A DNA stretch of 64,000 bases from CAZWLY01 sp964634465 (GCA_964634465.1 CAZWLY010000014.1:1-64000); one strand, 5' to 3'. Positions 6,504-14,320 are shown, counted from the first letter of the stretch. Program-made: numbers and translations. Notes: generated by a model not told the origin, from the letters alone.

Positions 6504-7240
6504 GGGTGAAGCGGCCGATCATGGTGTTGGGGATGCACCGCTCGGGGACCTCGCTGGTGGCCGAGATGCTGCACCGGGTCGGGGTCGAGATGGGCGAGCG
6601 ATTGCTCCCGCCGGCGCCGGACAATCCCAGGGGTTTTTTCGAAGACGAGGAGGTGGTCTCGCTCAACGACCGGATTCTGGCCGAGGCCGGCGGATCCTGG
6701 GACCGGCCGCCGTCGGTGGAGCGGATCACCAGGGCCGGGCGGTCGGCCCGGATCCAGGCCGATATGGCCGCCTACTTGGTCCATCGGCGCGGGAAGGTGC
6801 TGTGGGGCTTCAAGGACCCCCGCCTGGCCCTCACCTTCGGCGTCTGGCTTCGCGCGATCAACGTGCTGTGCGGCGGGCCGCCAAAGATCATCCGGGTGGA
6901 GCGGGACCGGGAGGCGGTGATCCGGTCGCTGGAGAGGCGCCACGGCGCCGGCGACTGGCGCCGCCTGTGCTGGGTCTACGAGCGGCGGCTCTGGCGCTAC
7001 TTCGATCGCTGGCCCCACGACCTGTTGGCCCTGGACTACGGCGATATTCTGGACGACCCGGAGCTGGCCGCCGAGGAGTTGGTCGCCTGGCTGTTCCCGG
7101 GCCTGAGGGAGAAGGCGGCTGTTCCTTTCGGGGCGTCGGTCTTGTCCTCGGAAGGCCTGGGTGCGGTGGCCTGGTTCTGGAACCTGGTGGGGCGGGCGGC
7201 CAAGCTGGTCGATCCGGCCCTCAACCACAACGGGAGGTGA
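6500..7240 (+). CDS. Sulfotransferase-family protein
   Basis: 246 residues. IMVLGMHRSGTSLVAEMLHR (residues ~7-26) is the 5'-PAPS-binding P-loop of bacterial sulfotransferases. The middle part keeps GFKDPRLALTF and the IIRVERDREAVIRSLERRHG segment, which matches the 3'-phosphate-binding Arg/Ser region of the family. It would transfer sulfate from PAPS to an unknown acceptor. Start overlaps the previous stop (ATGA). A sulfotransferase in a phage early operon is unusual; modification of a host surface glycan is one possibility, not shown by sequence. Confidence 0.82.
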   Translation: MRVKRPIMVLGMHRSGTSLVAEMLHRVGVEMGERLLPPAPDNPRGFFEDEEVVSLNDRILAEAGGSWDRPPSVERITRAGRSARIQADMAAYLVHRRGKVLWGFKDPRLALTFGVWLRAINVLCGGPPKIIRVERDREAVIRSLERRHGAGDWRRLCWVYERRLWRYFDRWPHDLLALDYGDILDDPELAAEELVAWLFPGLREKAAVPFGASVLSSEGLGAVAWFWNLVGRAAKLVDPALNHNGR

Positions 7241-7241
7241 G

Positions 7242-7418
7242 ATGCGCTGCGTTGTTTGCGGGGCGGCGGCCCGTTACACGGCGCGGGTCAAGGACCCGAG
7301 GATTGCCCGCTTGGCCGTCCATTCCGGGGCGACGGTCGAGCTTTGCCGGGACTGCCTGGAGGCGGAGCGGGCCAACTATGAAATCCGGTGCGCCTGGCTC
7401 GCCCCGGAGAGGAGCTGA
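7242..7418 (+). CDS. Small zinc-ribbon protein
   Basis: 58 residues with two Cys pairs, CVVC near the N-terminus and CRDC at about 38-41, spaced as in a zinc ribbon. Ribosome site GGGAGG precedes the ATG. Function unknown. Confidence 0.6.
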   Translation: MRCVVCGAAARYTARVKDPRIARLAVHSGATVELCRDCLEAERANYEIRCAWLAPERS

Positions 7419-7421
7419 CTC

Positions 7422-7649
7422 GTGCCTGACTGGCTGATCCAGGCCGGGTTGGCCGCGGCAACGATGGCGGGTTTTCACCTGGTCACCGAGCCGGAGCCGA
7501 CCAGCCGGCTGATCGGGGCGGTGGTCGGCCTGGTCGCCCAGGGCTTTTGGTTGCTGGACGTATTTCGCGGCCGGTCGTTCCGCTGGGGCGTGTTCGTGGT
7601 CACGGTCTGGTTCACCGGCGTGTACGTCAAGGTGCTCTGGAGGGGGTAG
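7422..7649 (+). CDS. Small multi-span membrane protein
   Basis: 75 residues with GTG start and about three hydrophobic segments (WLIQAGLAAATMAGFHL, LIGAVVGLVAQGFWLLDVF, WGVFVVTVWFTGVYVKVL). No signature family. Confidence 0.55.
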   Translation: MPDWLIQAGLAAATMAGFHLVTEPEPTSRLIGAVVGLVAQGFWLLDVFRGRSFRWGVFVVTVWFTGVYVKVLWRG

Positions 7650-7651
7650 AG

Positions 7652-8041
7652 ATGGCGATCGTTGAGGTTTCTAAGAAGCTTACGTTCAAGACCAGGAAGA
7701 TCGGAGACAAGATCATTGTTCCGGTGATGAGCGCCGGTCGCGGTCAATTCGTGGTCATCGGCGAAGTGGTTGGGCGATCTCACCGGGTGAATTCCCTCGT
7801 CAGGCCGCCGATACGGCTGCTCGATGTCAAGGTTGAAAAGGCCTTGTCTGTTTCCTCGGGTCGATATGCCCCCTCATGGGTCGGAAAGACTTATCAGGCA
7901 ATGACCCTGGGCCGTGATTATTGCCCGTCGTTATGGGACGCCGTTGTCGGCGTGGTTAGAAAAATCGCGGAATGTCGCCGGGACTACGAGGCGGCCTACC
8001 TGAACCTGACGGCATTGCTGGAGCCTCGGCCGCGGGAGTAG
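7652..8041 (+). CDS. Hypothetical phage protein
   Basis: 129 residues, soluble, mixed alpha/beta, with beta-rich first half (KIIVPVMSAGRGQFVVIGEVVGR). Slightly lower GC than its neighbours. Not recognised. Confidence 0.5.
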   Translation: MAIVEVSKKLTFKTRKIGDKIIVPVMSAGRGQFVVIGEVVGRSHRVNSLVRPPIRLLDVKVEKALSVSSGRYAPSWVGKTYQAMTLGRDYCPSLWDAVVGVVRKIAECRRDYEAAYLNLTALLEPRPRE

Positions 8042-8049
8042 GGGGGAGC

Positions 8050-8664
8050 ATGTTTAACCCCGAGATCACGGTCGACCAGGTGATGGCCCTCGGGCCCTGT
8101 CGTGAATACACCCGCGAGCGGGTGGTTGAGCTTTTCGGAGGCGAATCCACTACTCTATTGCGTCTCATCGACGAGGTGGACGCCCCGGCCGAGGACAAGT
8201 TCTGGTTGATCGGCCGGGTCTTGCCCGCTCGGCTGGTACACCGGTTGGCCTGCCAGATTGCCGAGAGGTGTCTGGAAGCCGCCGAGGCCAAGGGATACGA
8301 GATCGACCCCCGATCCTGGGAGGTCATCCGCGCGATGCGGCGATGGCTGGCTGGCGAAATTACGGACGAGGAGATGGCCGTCGCCAAGGACGCCGCCTGG
8401 TCCGCCGTCTGGGCTGCCGTCCGGGCCGAGACCGAGGCCGCCTGGGCCGCCAGGGTCGCCGCCGAGATCGCCGGGGCCGCCTGGTCCGCCGCCGAGTTCG
8501 CCAGGGCCACCGCCGCAGCCGCCGCCGAGGCTGCCGCCGAGGCTGCCGAGGTCGCCGGGATCACCAACGTTACCGGATCCGCCGCGGCCGTTTGGAAGCG
8601 ACACTTGGCAATGGCGAGGGAGCTGGTGGTGAATGAGGGAAAGAAAGGAGCCGGTGATGAATGA
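8050..8664 (+). CDS. Imm-5-like Ala-rich protein
   Basis: 204 residues. The N-terminal half (LLRLIDEVDAPAEDKFWLIG, CQIAERCLEAAEAKG, then WLAGEITDEEMAVAKDAAW) follows the layout I know from Imm-5-like putative immunity proteins. It runs into an Ala/Trp/Glu-rich helical repeat (about residues 115-185) typical of that family. In phages these are uncharacterised. A protective or superinfection-related role is inference. Confidence 0.55.
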   Translation: MFNPEITVDQVMALGPCREYTRERVVELFGGESTTLLRLIDEVDAPAEDKFWLIGRVLPARLVHRLACQIAERCLEAAEAKGYEIDPRSWEVIRAMRRWLAGEITDEEMAVAKDAAWSAVWAAVRAETEAAWAARVAAEIAGAAWSAAEFARATAAAAAEAAAEAAEVAGITNVTGSAAAVWKRHLAMARELVVNEGKKGAGDE

Positions 8665-9145
8665 AGAGCGGCAAAGAGTCGAACCAGGACATAACCGCTC
8701 TAAGTCAGAGCATAAACACCCCGAAGCCTACTGTCGGATGGTTTACCGGTGTAAAAGGTGCGGATATACGGAATCAATCTGGAACTCCAGAGACGGCGTG
8801 ACGCCTTTCATTGTTGGCTGTCGTAGCTGCGGTGGAGAGGCAATGCACATACGGTGGGATTGCGACGAGTACTCACCAAACTATGTGCCGCGGCCAGGCG
8901 AGCGCATCTTTGTGGACTTAACCATGGAGAAGGCGCGTGAGGTCGCGAAACAGCAGCTAAAGCAGCTCGAAGGCACTAAATGGGAATGCCCACCAGAAGA
9001 GGAGTCTGCGCGAATCGAAGAGCTAACTCGTAGCCTTTATGGTAATGGCCACCAGCCCGATTTGATTGTCATTTCCGGGGTTGAGGATTGGTTGATTGAG
9101 TTTATAAGGAGTCGGTCGTTTCCGGGGTCGTCAAGAATTGGTTGA
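8657..9145 (+). CDS. Zinc-ribbon protein, lower-GC early gene
   Basis: 162 residues with a four-Cys zinc ribbon (CKRC at about 33-36, CRSC at about 57-60) and a helical tail. Codon use is visibly less GC-rich than in the surrounding genes, suggesting recent acquisition. ATG chosen after GGAG at ~8648. Function unknown. Confidence 0.55.
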   Translation: MNEERQRVEPGHNRSKSEHKHPEAYCRMVYRCKRCGYTESIWNSRDGVTPFIVGCRSCGGEAMHIRWDCDEYSPNYVPRPGERIFVDLTMEKAREVAKQQLKQLEGTKWECPPEEESARIEELTRSLYGNGHQPDLIVISGVEDWLIEFIRSRSFPGSSRIG

Positions 9146-9186
9146 GTGAGCTTACCGGCGCCGCCCAGGCAATTGGAGTTGTGGTG

Positions 9187-9468
9187 ATGGGCTGTTCATT
9201 GCTTGAAAAACGAGTCAAGCAGATCGAGTTTCTCCGGGTTCAGGTAGCCGACCTGCAGGCCATCATCGACAAGCAGGCCAAGATCATTCAGCGGCTAACC
9301 GAGGCGCTGGAGTTTTATGCGCGGGACGATCTCCTGCAAAGCCCAAGCGAGGGGTTCGAGGCCCAGTACGACCCGGCGCCGGCGCCGATTGAACAGGACC
9401 GAGGGGAGAGGGCCCGCCGGGCGTTGGCCGCTGTGGGCCGGTCGGAGGGAAACAATGTGCGTAATTGA
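9187..9468 (+). CDS. Small coiled-coil protein
   Basis: 93 residues, with a leucine/isoleucine heptad region (VKQIEFLRVQVADLQAIIDK onward, about 10-45) and an acidic, Pro-rich tail. The ATG at 9187 has GGAG upstream; an earlier TTG at 9142 is possible. Not recognised. Confidence 0.5.
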   Translation: MGCSLLEKRVKQIEFLRVQVADLQAIIDKQAKIIQRLTEALEFYARDDLLQSPSEGFEAQYDPAPAPIEQDRGERARRALAAVGRSEGNNVRN

Positions 9469-9820
9469 TGTTGATGGTGGTGACTGGCCGGAGTTCTACA
9501 ACAAACGACTTGTAGTGGCCAGAAAACAACATAAATGCTGCGAATGTGGAGAGGACATTCTCCCGGGACAGCAATATGAAGTCGTGGTCGGTAAATGGGA
9601 CGGAGAATTCAGTACCTATAAGACCTGTTCGGTTTGCTTGGAATTGCGGACACATTTCTTCTGCACCTGGGTCTTTGGGACTCTATACGAGGAGCTCATC
9701 GAGGAACTGGAAGAAGGTGGTTTCTCTTTGGGCCATATGGACAATCTAAGCCCGGCCGCCGCTGCCAAGATAGACGAGTTGATGGCGCGGCTCGATGAAT
9801 ATGAGGAGGCCGACTCGTGA
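9455..9820 (+). CDS. Zinc-ribbon protein
   Basis: 121 residues. CCECGEDILPGQQY and CSVCLELR provide a zinc-binding Cys set, as in small phage proteins that recognise nucleic acid or act as adaptors. C-terminal helix is acidic. Overlaps the previous gene by 14 nt. Lower GC than neighbours. Function unknown. Confidence 0.6.
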   Translation: MCVIDVDGGDWPEFYNKRLVVARKQHKCCECGEDILPGQQYEVVVGKWDGEFSTYKTCSVCLELRTHFFCTWVFGTLYEELIEELEEGGFSLGHMDNLSPAAAAKIDELMARLDEYEEADS

Positions 9821-9993
9821 GGTCTGAAGCGGAAATCATTCTGCGCTTAGTTGCGATTACCCTGGGCATTGCTGGGACGGCAATAATCACTGTAGTGGTT
9901 TCGGTCTGCCTGGACCGACGTCCACCCGAGACGGTCATAGATTGGTTGTGTGTGATTATCCTGGGCTGCCTGGTGGGTGTCGTGATTTTTTAG
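9817..9993 (+). CDS. Two-span membrane peptide
   Basis: 58 residues (GTG start overlapping the previous stop, GTGA). Two hydrophobic segments, LVAITLGIAGTAIITVVVSV and WLCVIILGCLVGVVIF, are separated by a short charged turn (CLDRRPPETVID). Topology is holin-like, but position in the early region makes lysis unlikely. Function unknown. Confidence 0.55.
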   Translation: MRSEAEIILRLVAITLGIAGTAIITVVVSVCLDRRPPETVIDWLCVIILGCLVGVVIF

Positions 9994-10006
9994 AGGAGGC
10001 CGGCCG

Positions 10007-10672
10007 ATGAACCACCCTCTCCCTATGAGCCTCGCCTCGGAGCGCGCCTACCGGGCGGGGTGCAAGACTCAGACGCGGCGGCTGGTTAAGCCGCAGCCGC
10101 CGAAGGGCTATTTTTACTTCGACACGATGAGGCGCGTCATCGGCGTGCACTGGTGGATATCGAGGCGTTCGGCCTATGATCCGTGGCGCCTGGAGTGTCC
10201 CTACGGCCAGCCCGGCGATTTGCTGTGGTTGCGGGTGAGGCTGGTAGACCAAGGCGGTTTCGTCGCCTATCAAAGCGACGGCGAGTATCTGTTTGCCAAT
10301 ACCGACCCCACCGACACAACAGAGGACGGGCGCCCGCTTCCCACTCCGACTCCGTGGCCATGGAAAAAGGACACGCTGGCCTCAATTTACATGCCCCGGT
10401 GGGCGTGTAGGGATATCGCCGAACTTGTTTCGGTCCGGGTCGAGCGGTTGCAGGAAATCTCCTTTAGTGATTGCGAGGCAGAGGGGACGCAGCGAACCAA
10501 ATATTGGAAAGAATGTCGCTATGCAGATGAGGCCTACGCCCAGTGGTGGAATTCGCTTCACCCTGGCCCCGACGAAAACTGGAGCGCCAACCCCTGGGTG
10601 TGGGTGCTCGAATTCCGGCGGCTGACGGGTGACGAGTTGGCGGAGGCGCTGGAGGAATTGAGGGGGGAATAG
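10007..10672 (+). CDS. ASCH-like phage protein
   Basis: 221 residues. Keeps the landmarks of a phage family often labelled morphogenetic or ASCH-like: GCKTQTRRLVKPQ near the N-terminus, GDLLWLRVRL, YMPRWACRD, VRVERLQEIS and a C-terminal NPWVWVLEF. ASCH folds are PUA-related and bind RNA or nucleotides; the phage role is not established. Clear GAGGAGG-like ribosome site. Paired with the next gene, as often seen in temperate phages. Confidence 0.75.
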   Translation: MNHPLPMSLASERAYRAGCKTQTRRLVKPQPPKGYFYFDTMRRVIGVHWWISRRSAYDPWRLECPYGQPGDLLWLRVRLVDQGGFVAYQSDGEYLFANTDPTDTTEDGRPLPTPTPWPWKKDTLASIYMPRWACRDIAELVSVRVERLQEISFSDCEAEGTQRTKYWKECRYADEAYAQWWNSLHPGPDENWSANPWVWVLEFRRLTGDELAEALEELRGE

Positions 10673-10682
10673 GGAGGGCGCT

Positions 10683-11495
10683 ATGACCAGGATTGAATGG
10701 GCCGACAAGACGGTCAATGTCGCACCTTTTTGCTCGAATGGCTGTCCTTTCTGCTACACCCAGCGCCTTCGCCCGCGCATGAAATGCCCCGACTGCCGGG
10801 CCAACCGGCCCCACGTCCACCTGGACCGTCTGGCCGAGATCACAAAGGGCAGCCGGAAGGGGCCGCTGAGGATCTTCCTGAACTCCATGGGGGACCTCTT
10901 TGACCCAGGGATGGCGCGATCATGGTATCCGCCCATTTGGGAGGCCGTGGCCGCCTCGCCTCACCACGTCATCGTCTTGACCAAGCGGCCGGACCTGATG
11001 ACGCCCGATCGCCTGCCGGCCGAGGTCCTGCCCAACCTGTGGCTCGGCGTCTCGGTCACCCGTCAGACCGACCTGTGGCGGCTCGACGAGCTACTGCGCC
11101 GCTGGCGCGGCCGGGCCATCGTCTCGATCGAGCCGCTTTTGGGTCCGGTCGATATCCGGAAATACCTGGGCTTCGTCCACCAGGACGAGATCGGGGCCGA
11201 CTCGGGCGACCCCAACGACCCGTGGGTCCCCGGCCTGGACTGGGTCATCGTTGGCGGCCTGTCCGGAGCCTGGCTGCCCCGAGGCTGGAGTACGCGGGTC
11301 TCTCTGCTCCAGTCCCAAGCCGGGTGGGCGGCCGATATCGCTGATCAGTGCCTGGCCGCCGGCGTGCCGGTCTTTGTGAAGGACGAGCCGGTCCGGCTAC
11401 CCAGCCCGGCGCCGGAGCCCCGGCAGTACCCGGTGGAGATGCTCCGCCAGCCGGAGCGGAGATCGTTGGTTAGAGGGCGAAATACGAGGCCGTAG
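10683..11495 (+). CDS. DUF5131 (phage Gp37/Gp68-type) protein
   Basis: 270 residues. IEWADKTVNVAPFCSNGCPFCY carries a C-x3-C-x2-C cluster (CSNGCPFC) like the Fe-S motif of radical SAM enzymes, and the rest matches the DUF5131 layout: FLNSMGDLFDP, HHVIVLTKRPDLM, LGVSVTRQTD, SIEPLLGPVDI and WVIVGGLSG. Family members are common in phages and plasmids, with no settled substrate. Likely a radical-SAM-like nucleic-acid or nucleotide modifier. Confidence 0.85.
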   Translation: MTRIEWADKTVNVAPFCSNGCPFCYTQRLRPRMKCPDCRANRPHVHLDRLAEITKGSRKGPLRIFLNSMGDLFDPGMARSWYPPIWEAVAASPHHVIVLTKRPDLMTPDRLPAEVLPNLWLGVSVTRQTDLWRLDELLRRWRGRAIVSIEPLLGPVDIRKYLGFVHQDEIGADSGDPNDPWVPGLDWVIVGGLSGAWLPRGWSTRVSLLQSQAGWAADIADQCLAAGVPVFVKDEPVRLPSPAPEPRQYPVEMLRQPERRSLVRGRNTRP

Positions 11496-11548
11496 GAGGC
11501 GCTGTGAGCCGAGATTTTTTCGAAAACGACCCCAGGTAAGGGGGAAGG

Positions 11549-12544
11549 TTGGGACTGCCGCCTAACATACGGATACCGCGCCAGGTGGCGGCCGCTCTCC
11601 AGAGTGTCAGGGGGCCCTACCCAGTCATGGCCTGGTTCCAGGACGCGGTGACCGAGGAGCGGGAGGTTGACGGCGAGGTCTGGGGCCGGGTCCTGGGCGG
11701 GCGGCCGATCACGGCGGCCGCCCTCAACCGGCCGGACCGCGACCTGGCCCTGGACTGGCCCGAGCGGACGATCCGGAAATGGCTGGCGTGGCTGGAGCAG
11801 GCCGACCTGGTCAGGAGATTTATTACACCTGACGGGATGATTGTTTTTGTTCGCTCGAATAAATTTCATAAAGATTCTGATAGGCGCAAGAGGCCCTTCA
11901 AGCTCCCGCCCGGCCCCGAAAAGTTATCCACAATTCCACAGGATGAAGGGTCCGGCACCACCGTGCCGGCCGGCACGATTTTGCCGCGCGGCACCAGCGT
12001 GCCGACCCCCGGCACCAGCGTGCCGACCCCCGGCACCAGCGTGCCGACCCCCGGCACAGCTGTGCCGACCCCAACACTAGTACTAGACTCTTACAGAGAC
12101 TATACACAAGACAAGCTAGCTGGGGCGGACGGGGGCTGGGGAGTTGTGGATAACCCGACCCTCGAGGGCCTGGGTGAAGCCTGGCAGCGGCGGCCGAAGG
12201 CCGCCGAGGTCTATAAAGGGGGAATGAGCAAGGATGAGCTTTTCAACGCCGTCGTCGAAATTGACAAGGCGGCGGCGCTCGAACTGGCCGAAGGGCTGGA
12301 CCGAGCCCTGCCCCCGGAACTGAGGGGCTTGGCGTTGTGGGTCCGGCAGAAGCTAAAGCAATGGGATCCGGCCGCGATCGGTCACGCCTTGTGGCGACTC
12401 TCGTGCGAGGTTCGCCGGGCGCGTCAGCCGAAGAAACTCCACGGCTGGTTGGGCGCGGTGGTCGAGCGGGAGCACCGGGGGCGGATTGACGAACGACTGG
12501 ACGCCTGTCAGCGGGCCTGGCAGGCGGCGGAAGGGAGGATGTGA
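11549..12544 (+). CDS. Phage replication initiator-like protein containing an origin
   Basis: 331 residues, TTG start after AAGGGGGAAGG. The first ~110 residues look like a winged helix-turn-helix (RTIRKWLAWLEQADLVRRF, TPDGMIVFVRSNKF), as in phage replication initiators that feed the host helicase. A low-complexity linker (about 135-175) contains four GT(S/A)VPTP repeats, and a helical C-terminal domain follows (ELFNAVVEIDKAAALELAEG onward). The linker DNA holds iterons and DnaA boxes, as in lambda O. No helicase or polymerase gene is seen in the phage, consistent with use of host machinery. Confidence 0.7.
   Translation: MGLPPNIRIPRQVAAALQSVRGPYPVMAWFQDAVTEEREVDGEVWGRVLGGRPITAAALNRPDRDLALDWPERTIRKWLAWLEQADLVRRFITPDGMIVFVRSNKFHKDSDRRKRPFKLPPGPEKLSTIPQDEGSGTTVPAGTILPRGTSVPTPGTSVPTPGTSVPTPGTAVPTPTLVLDSYRDYTQDKLAGADGGWGVVDNPTLEGLGEAWQRRPKAAEVYKGGMSKDELFNAVVEIDKAAALELAEGLDRALPPELRGLALWVRQKLKQWDPAAIGHALWRLSCEVRRARQPKKLHGWLGAVVEREHRGRIDERLDACQRAWQAAEGRM
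11924..12153. other. Probable phage replication origin (iterons flanked by DnaA boxes)
   Basis: Perfect DnaA box TTATCCACA at 11924-11932 (plus) and the same box on the minus strand at 12145-12153. Between them are GGCAC-N4-GTGCC palindromes starting at 11954, 11990, 12011, 12032 and 12053, with an imperfect one at 11972; spacing is 18, 18, 21, 21, 21 bp. An AT-richer stretch (12073-12120) containing the palindrome CTAGTACTAG follows, and another (11821-11885) precedes. This mirrors the lambda origin inside gene O. Confidence 0.78.
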
Positions 12545-12756
12545 TGGACGACGTGATGAACGGATTGACGGCCTGCCGGGACTGCGCCAAGGCGGTCGGC
12601 TCGGGAAGTGAAGTCCGGTGCAGCGGCGCCAGCATAGAGCGGGTTTTCGACCCCTGGGAGGGGTGCTGGCGGGAGAAGTTGGCGCCGGCGTCGAGGTATA
12701 ACAACGGCTACGGCCCGTGTCTTTACTTCGAGGCCAAGGATGATGCCGCCGAGTAG
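12544..12756 (+). CDS. Small Cys-rich protein
   Basis: 70 residues with several Cys (CRDC near residue 10, then single Cys later), suggesting a small zinc site. The ATG overlaps the stop of the replication gene (TGATG). Not recognised. Confidence 0.5.
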   Translation: MDDVMNGLTACRDCAKAVGSGSEVRCSGASIERVFDPWEGCWREKLAPASRYNNGYGPCLYFEAKDDAAE

Positions 12757-12931
12757 GCGCCCCGAGCCGCGGTTGGGCCCGGACGGTCGCTGGCGGATGC
12801 CGGCCGAGGGGCCCGGCCTGGCCGCCCTGGTGGGGTTCGACGACCGCCTGGCCGCGATCCGGGCCTACAATCGGCTCAAGCACGGGATCCCCTGCCAGCG
12901 GCGAAACTGCGCCGGCGGACGGGAGAGGTAG
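12740..12931 (+). CDS. Small basic hypothetical protein
   Basis: 63 residues, Pro/Arg-rich, overlapping the end of the previous gene by 17 nt. Contains FDDRLAAIRAYNRLKHG. Not recognised. Confidence 0.45.
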   Translation: MMPPSRRPEPRLGPDGRWRMPAEGPGLAALVGFDDRLAAIRAYNRLKHGIPCQRRNCAGGRER

Positions 12932-12943
12932 GAGGTGGCAGAA

Positions 12944-13264
12944 ATGACTGACGAGCAATTGAGGGAGATCGAGAAGCGGGCAGAGGCGGCGACGCCTGGG
13001 CCGTGGTGCTATGAATTAGTTGGAGTCAAACACAGCGATTGGGTCGTCGGAATAGCTATTAACGATGACGGCAAACCACTCGCCGGAGAGTTGATCGATG
13101 AAGGGGAGTTTGTCGTTGAGAATGTCTGTTGGAGATTCGGGCTCGCTGAAACCGAAGACGGGAATAATGCCGCCTTTATCGCCCACGCCAGAGAGGACAT
13201 CCCCGCCCTTATTGCCGAGGTGCGGCGGTTGAGGAAGTGGATTGAGTCCGGTCGGCTGTCGTGA
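12944..13264 (+). CDS. Ead/Ea22-like phage protein
   Basis: 106 residues. The ATPGPW segment near the N-terminus and NNAAFIAHAREDIPALIAEVRRL near the C-terminus are the hallmarks of the ead/Ea22-like early phage family, whose function is unclear. GGAGG lies 9 nt before the ATG at 12944. Confidence 0.75.
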   Translation: MTDEQLREIEKRAEAATPGPWCYELVGVKHSDWVVGIAINDDGKPLAGELIDEGEFVVENVCWRFGLAETEDGNNAAFIAHAREDIPALIAEVRRLRKWIESGRLS

Positions 13265-13596
13265 CCGGGAAAGGGCACATGGACTACGTGATACCGGGGA
13301 CGGTGGATGAGCGTTGCCTGGCCAGATTGTTGGCCAGGGCGTCCGCGGCGGGGTGGCCGCGGCCCAAGCATGTGTACGCCGACCGGTTTATCCTGCTCGA
13401 GGGGTCGGAGGTCGAAGGGGTTTACGCCTCGCCCGTGGGGCCGGTGGTCCTGCACGGCGAAAAGACGTGGTATCGGCGGACGCACTTGTCCAAGCTGTTG
13501 GAGCGGGTGGCGTTGGCGGGCGGCGGGGGATTGTGGATGATTTCGAGACCGTCGGGCGGCGGGGAGGTCAAGGTTTTACGGGGTGATTTCGGTTAA
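13261..13596 (+). CDS. Hypothetical protein, last early gene
   Basis: 111 residues, GTG start overlapping the previous stop (GTGA); an ATG at 13279 is possible. Its 3' end overlaps a convergent gene by 29 nt. Not recognised. Confidence 0.5.
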   Translation: MTGKGHMDYVIPGTVDERCLARLLARASAAGWPRPKHVYADRFILLEGSEVEGVYASPVGPVVLHGEKTWYRRTHLSKLLERVALAGGGGLWMISRPSGGGEVKVLRGDFG

Positions 13597-14164
13597 TGTT
13601 TTGAAGACCGTTTTCTTTCCATAATTCCCATTTACGCCGTGCAATTTTGGTAACCTGCTCTGATAATTCAAAAAAACCTTTCCTTTTTCTTTTCTTGAAG
13701 TTGCATGCGGGACATTTCATGACGTGCCACCCGAAGATAGATTCGGTCCCATCCAGTTGAGTCTTACATTCTGGGCACCGTGGCGGTGTCTCGACCTCTA
13801 TGTAGTCAGGTGACACCCTGTTCGGATCAAACATACCCATCGGATCTGTACCTGGAGCAAGGATTCTCCAAGTGAGTCCCTCATAGCCAATCTCTCCAAC
13901 ATTGACCCAGCCATAGAGCGGTTCGGATGACCTGAACACGAATGGCGCCCCGCTGTTTCGAATCTTTTTTATTCGTGTCCAGATGAGTGTCCCCACCAGC
14001 CAGATCGCCAAAACAGAACCTATGGTCCACCACAACCAGGTCGGGATGTCTTGGAAATAGGTTTTCCCCCCACCGGTTTTTAGCGTAGAGATGAATCCGA
14101 GAATTATTGAAGCTGTCACTATTGCAATGGCTTGGCCGAGGGTGTTTTTGAGGAGGAATTTCAT
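13568..14164 (-). CDS. Moron: membrane protein with zinc ribbon, opposite strand
   Basis: 198 residues. Two membrane segments (AIAIVTASIILGFIS and WLWWTIGSVLAIWLVGTLIW) precede a cytoplasmic part with a zinc ribbon (CPECK ... CPACN, about 140-170) and a basic tail. It lies on the minus strand between early and late plus-strand genes, is AT-richer than its surroundings, has GGAGG before the ATG and its own promoter at 14194-14223. These are the signs of a moron expressed by the lysogen. Function unknown. Confidence 0.7.
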   Translation of the reverse strand: MKFLLKNTLGQAIAIVTASIILGFISTLKTGGGKTYFQDIPTWLWWTIGSVLAIWLVGTLIWTRIKKIRNSGAPFVFRSSEPLYGWVNVGEIGYEGLTWRILAPGTDPMGMFDPNRVSPDYIEVETPPRCPECKTQLDGTESIFGWHVMKCPACNFKKRKRKGFFELSEQVTKIARRKWELWKENGLQNINRNHPVKP

Positions 14165-14193
14165 CACGACCTCCAGACTGAACCAATGACAAG

Positions 14194-14223
14194 ATCATAT
14201 GTCAGATAATTTAAATCGGTCAA
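14194..14223 (-). promoter_or_regulatory. Moron promoter
   Basis: On the minus strand TTGACC (14218-14223) and TATGAT (14194-14199) are 18 bp apart, five of six matches to each sigma-70 hexamer, within an AT-rich patch upstream of the moron start at 14164. Confidence 0.65.
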
Positions 14224-14286
14224 CAGATATAAAAAAATTTATACCAACCAAATTTAGCTAAAAGCTAAGTTAAATCAACGACTAAG

Positions 14287-14320
14287 GCCCTGGTTGCGTG
14301 TCAGCCGGGGCTATTTTTTT
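14287..14320 (+). terminator. Intrinsic terminator between early and late regions
   Basis: Stem GCCCTGG (14287-14293) with CCGGGGC (14305-14311), 11-nt loop, followed by TATTTTTTT. It would end plus-strand early transcription before the terminase genes, so late expression would need antitermination or a new promoter. Confidence 0.75.

Noticed and set aside
9817..9993. Holin of the phage
   Set aside because: Two-span topology fits, but it lies in the early region, and a better-placed holin-like gene precedes the endolysin.
11954..12066. Short spaced repeats as a CRISPR array
   Set aside because: Units are 18-21 bp with no variable spacers, they are coding, and they lie between DnaA boxes; iterons explain them better.
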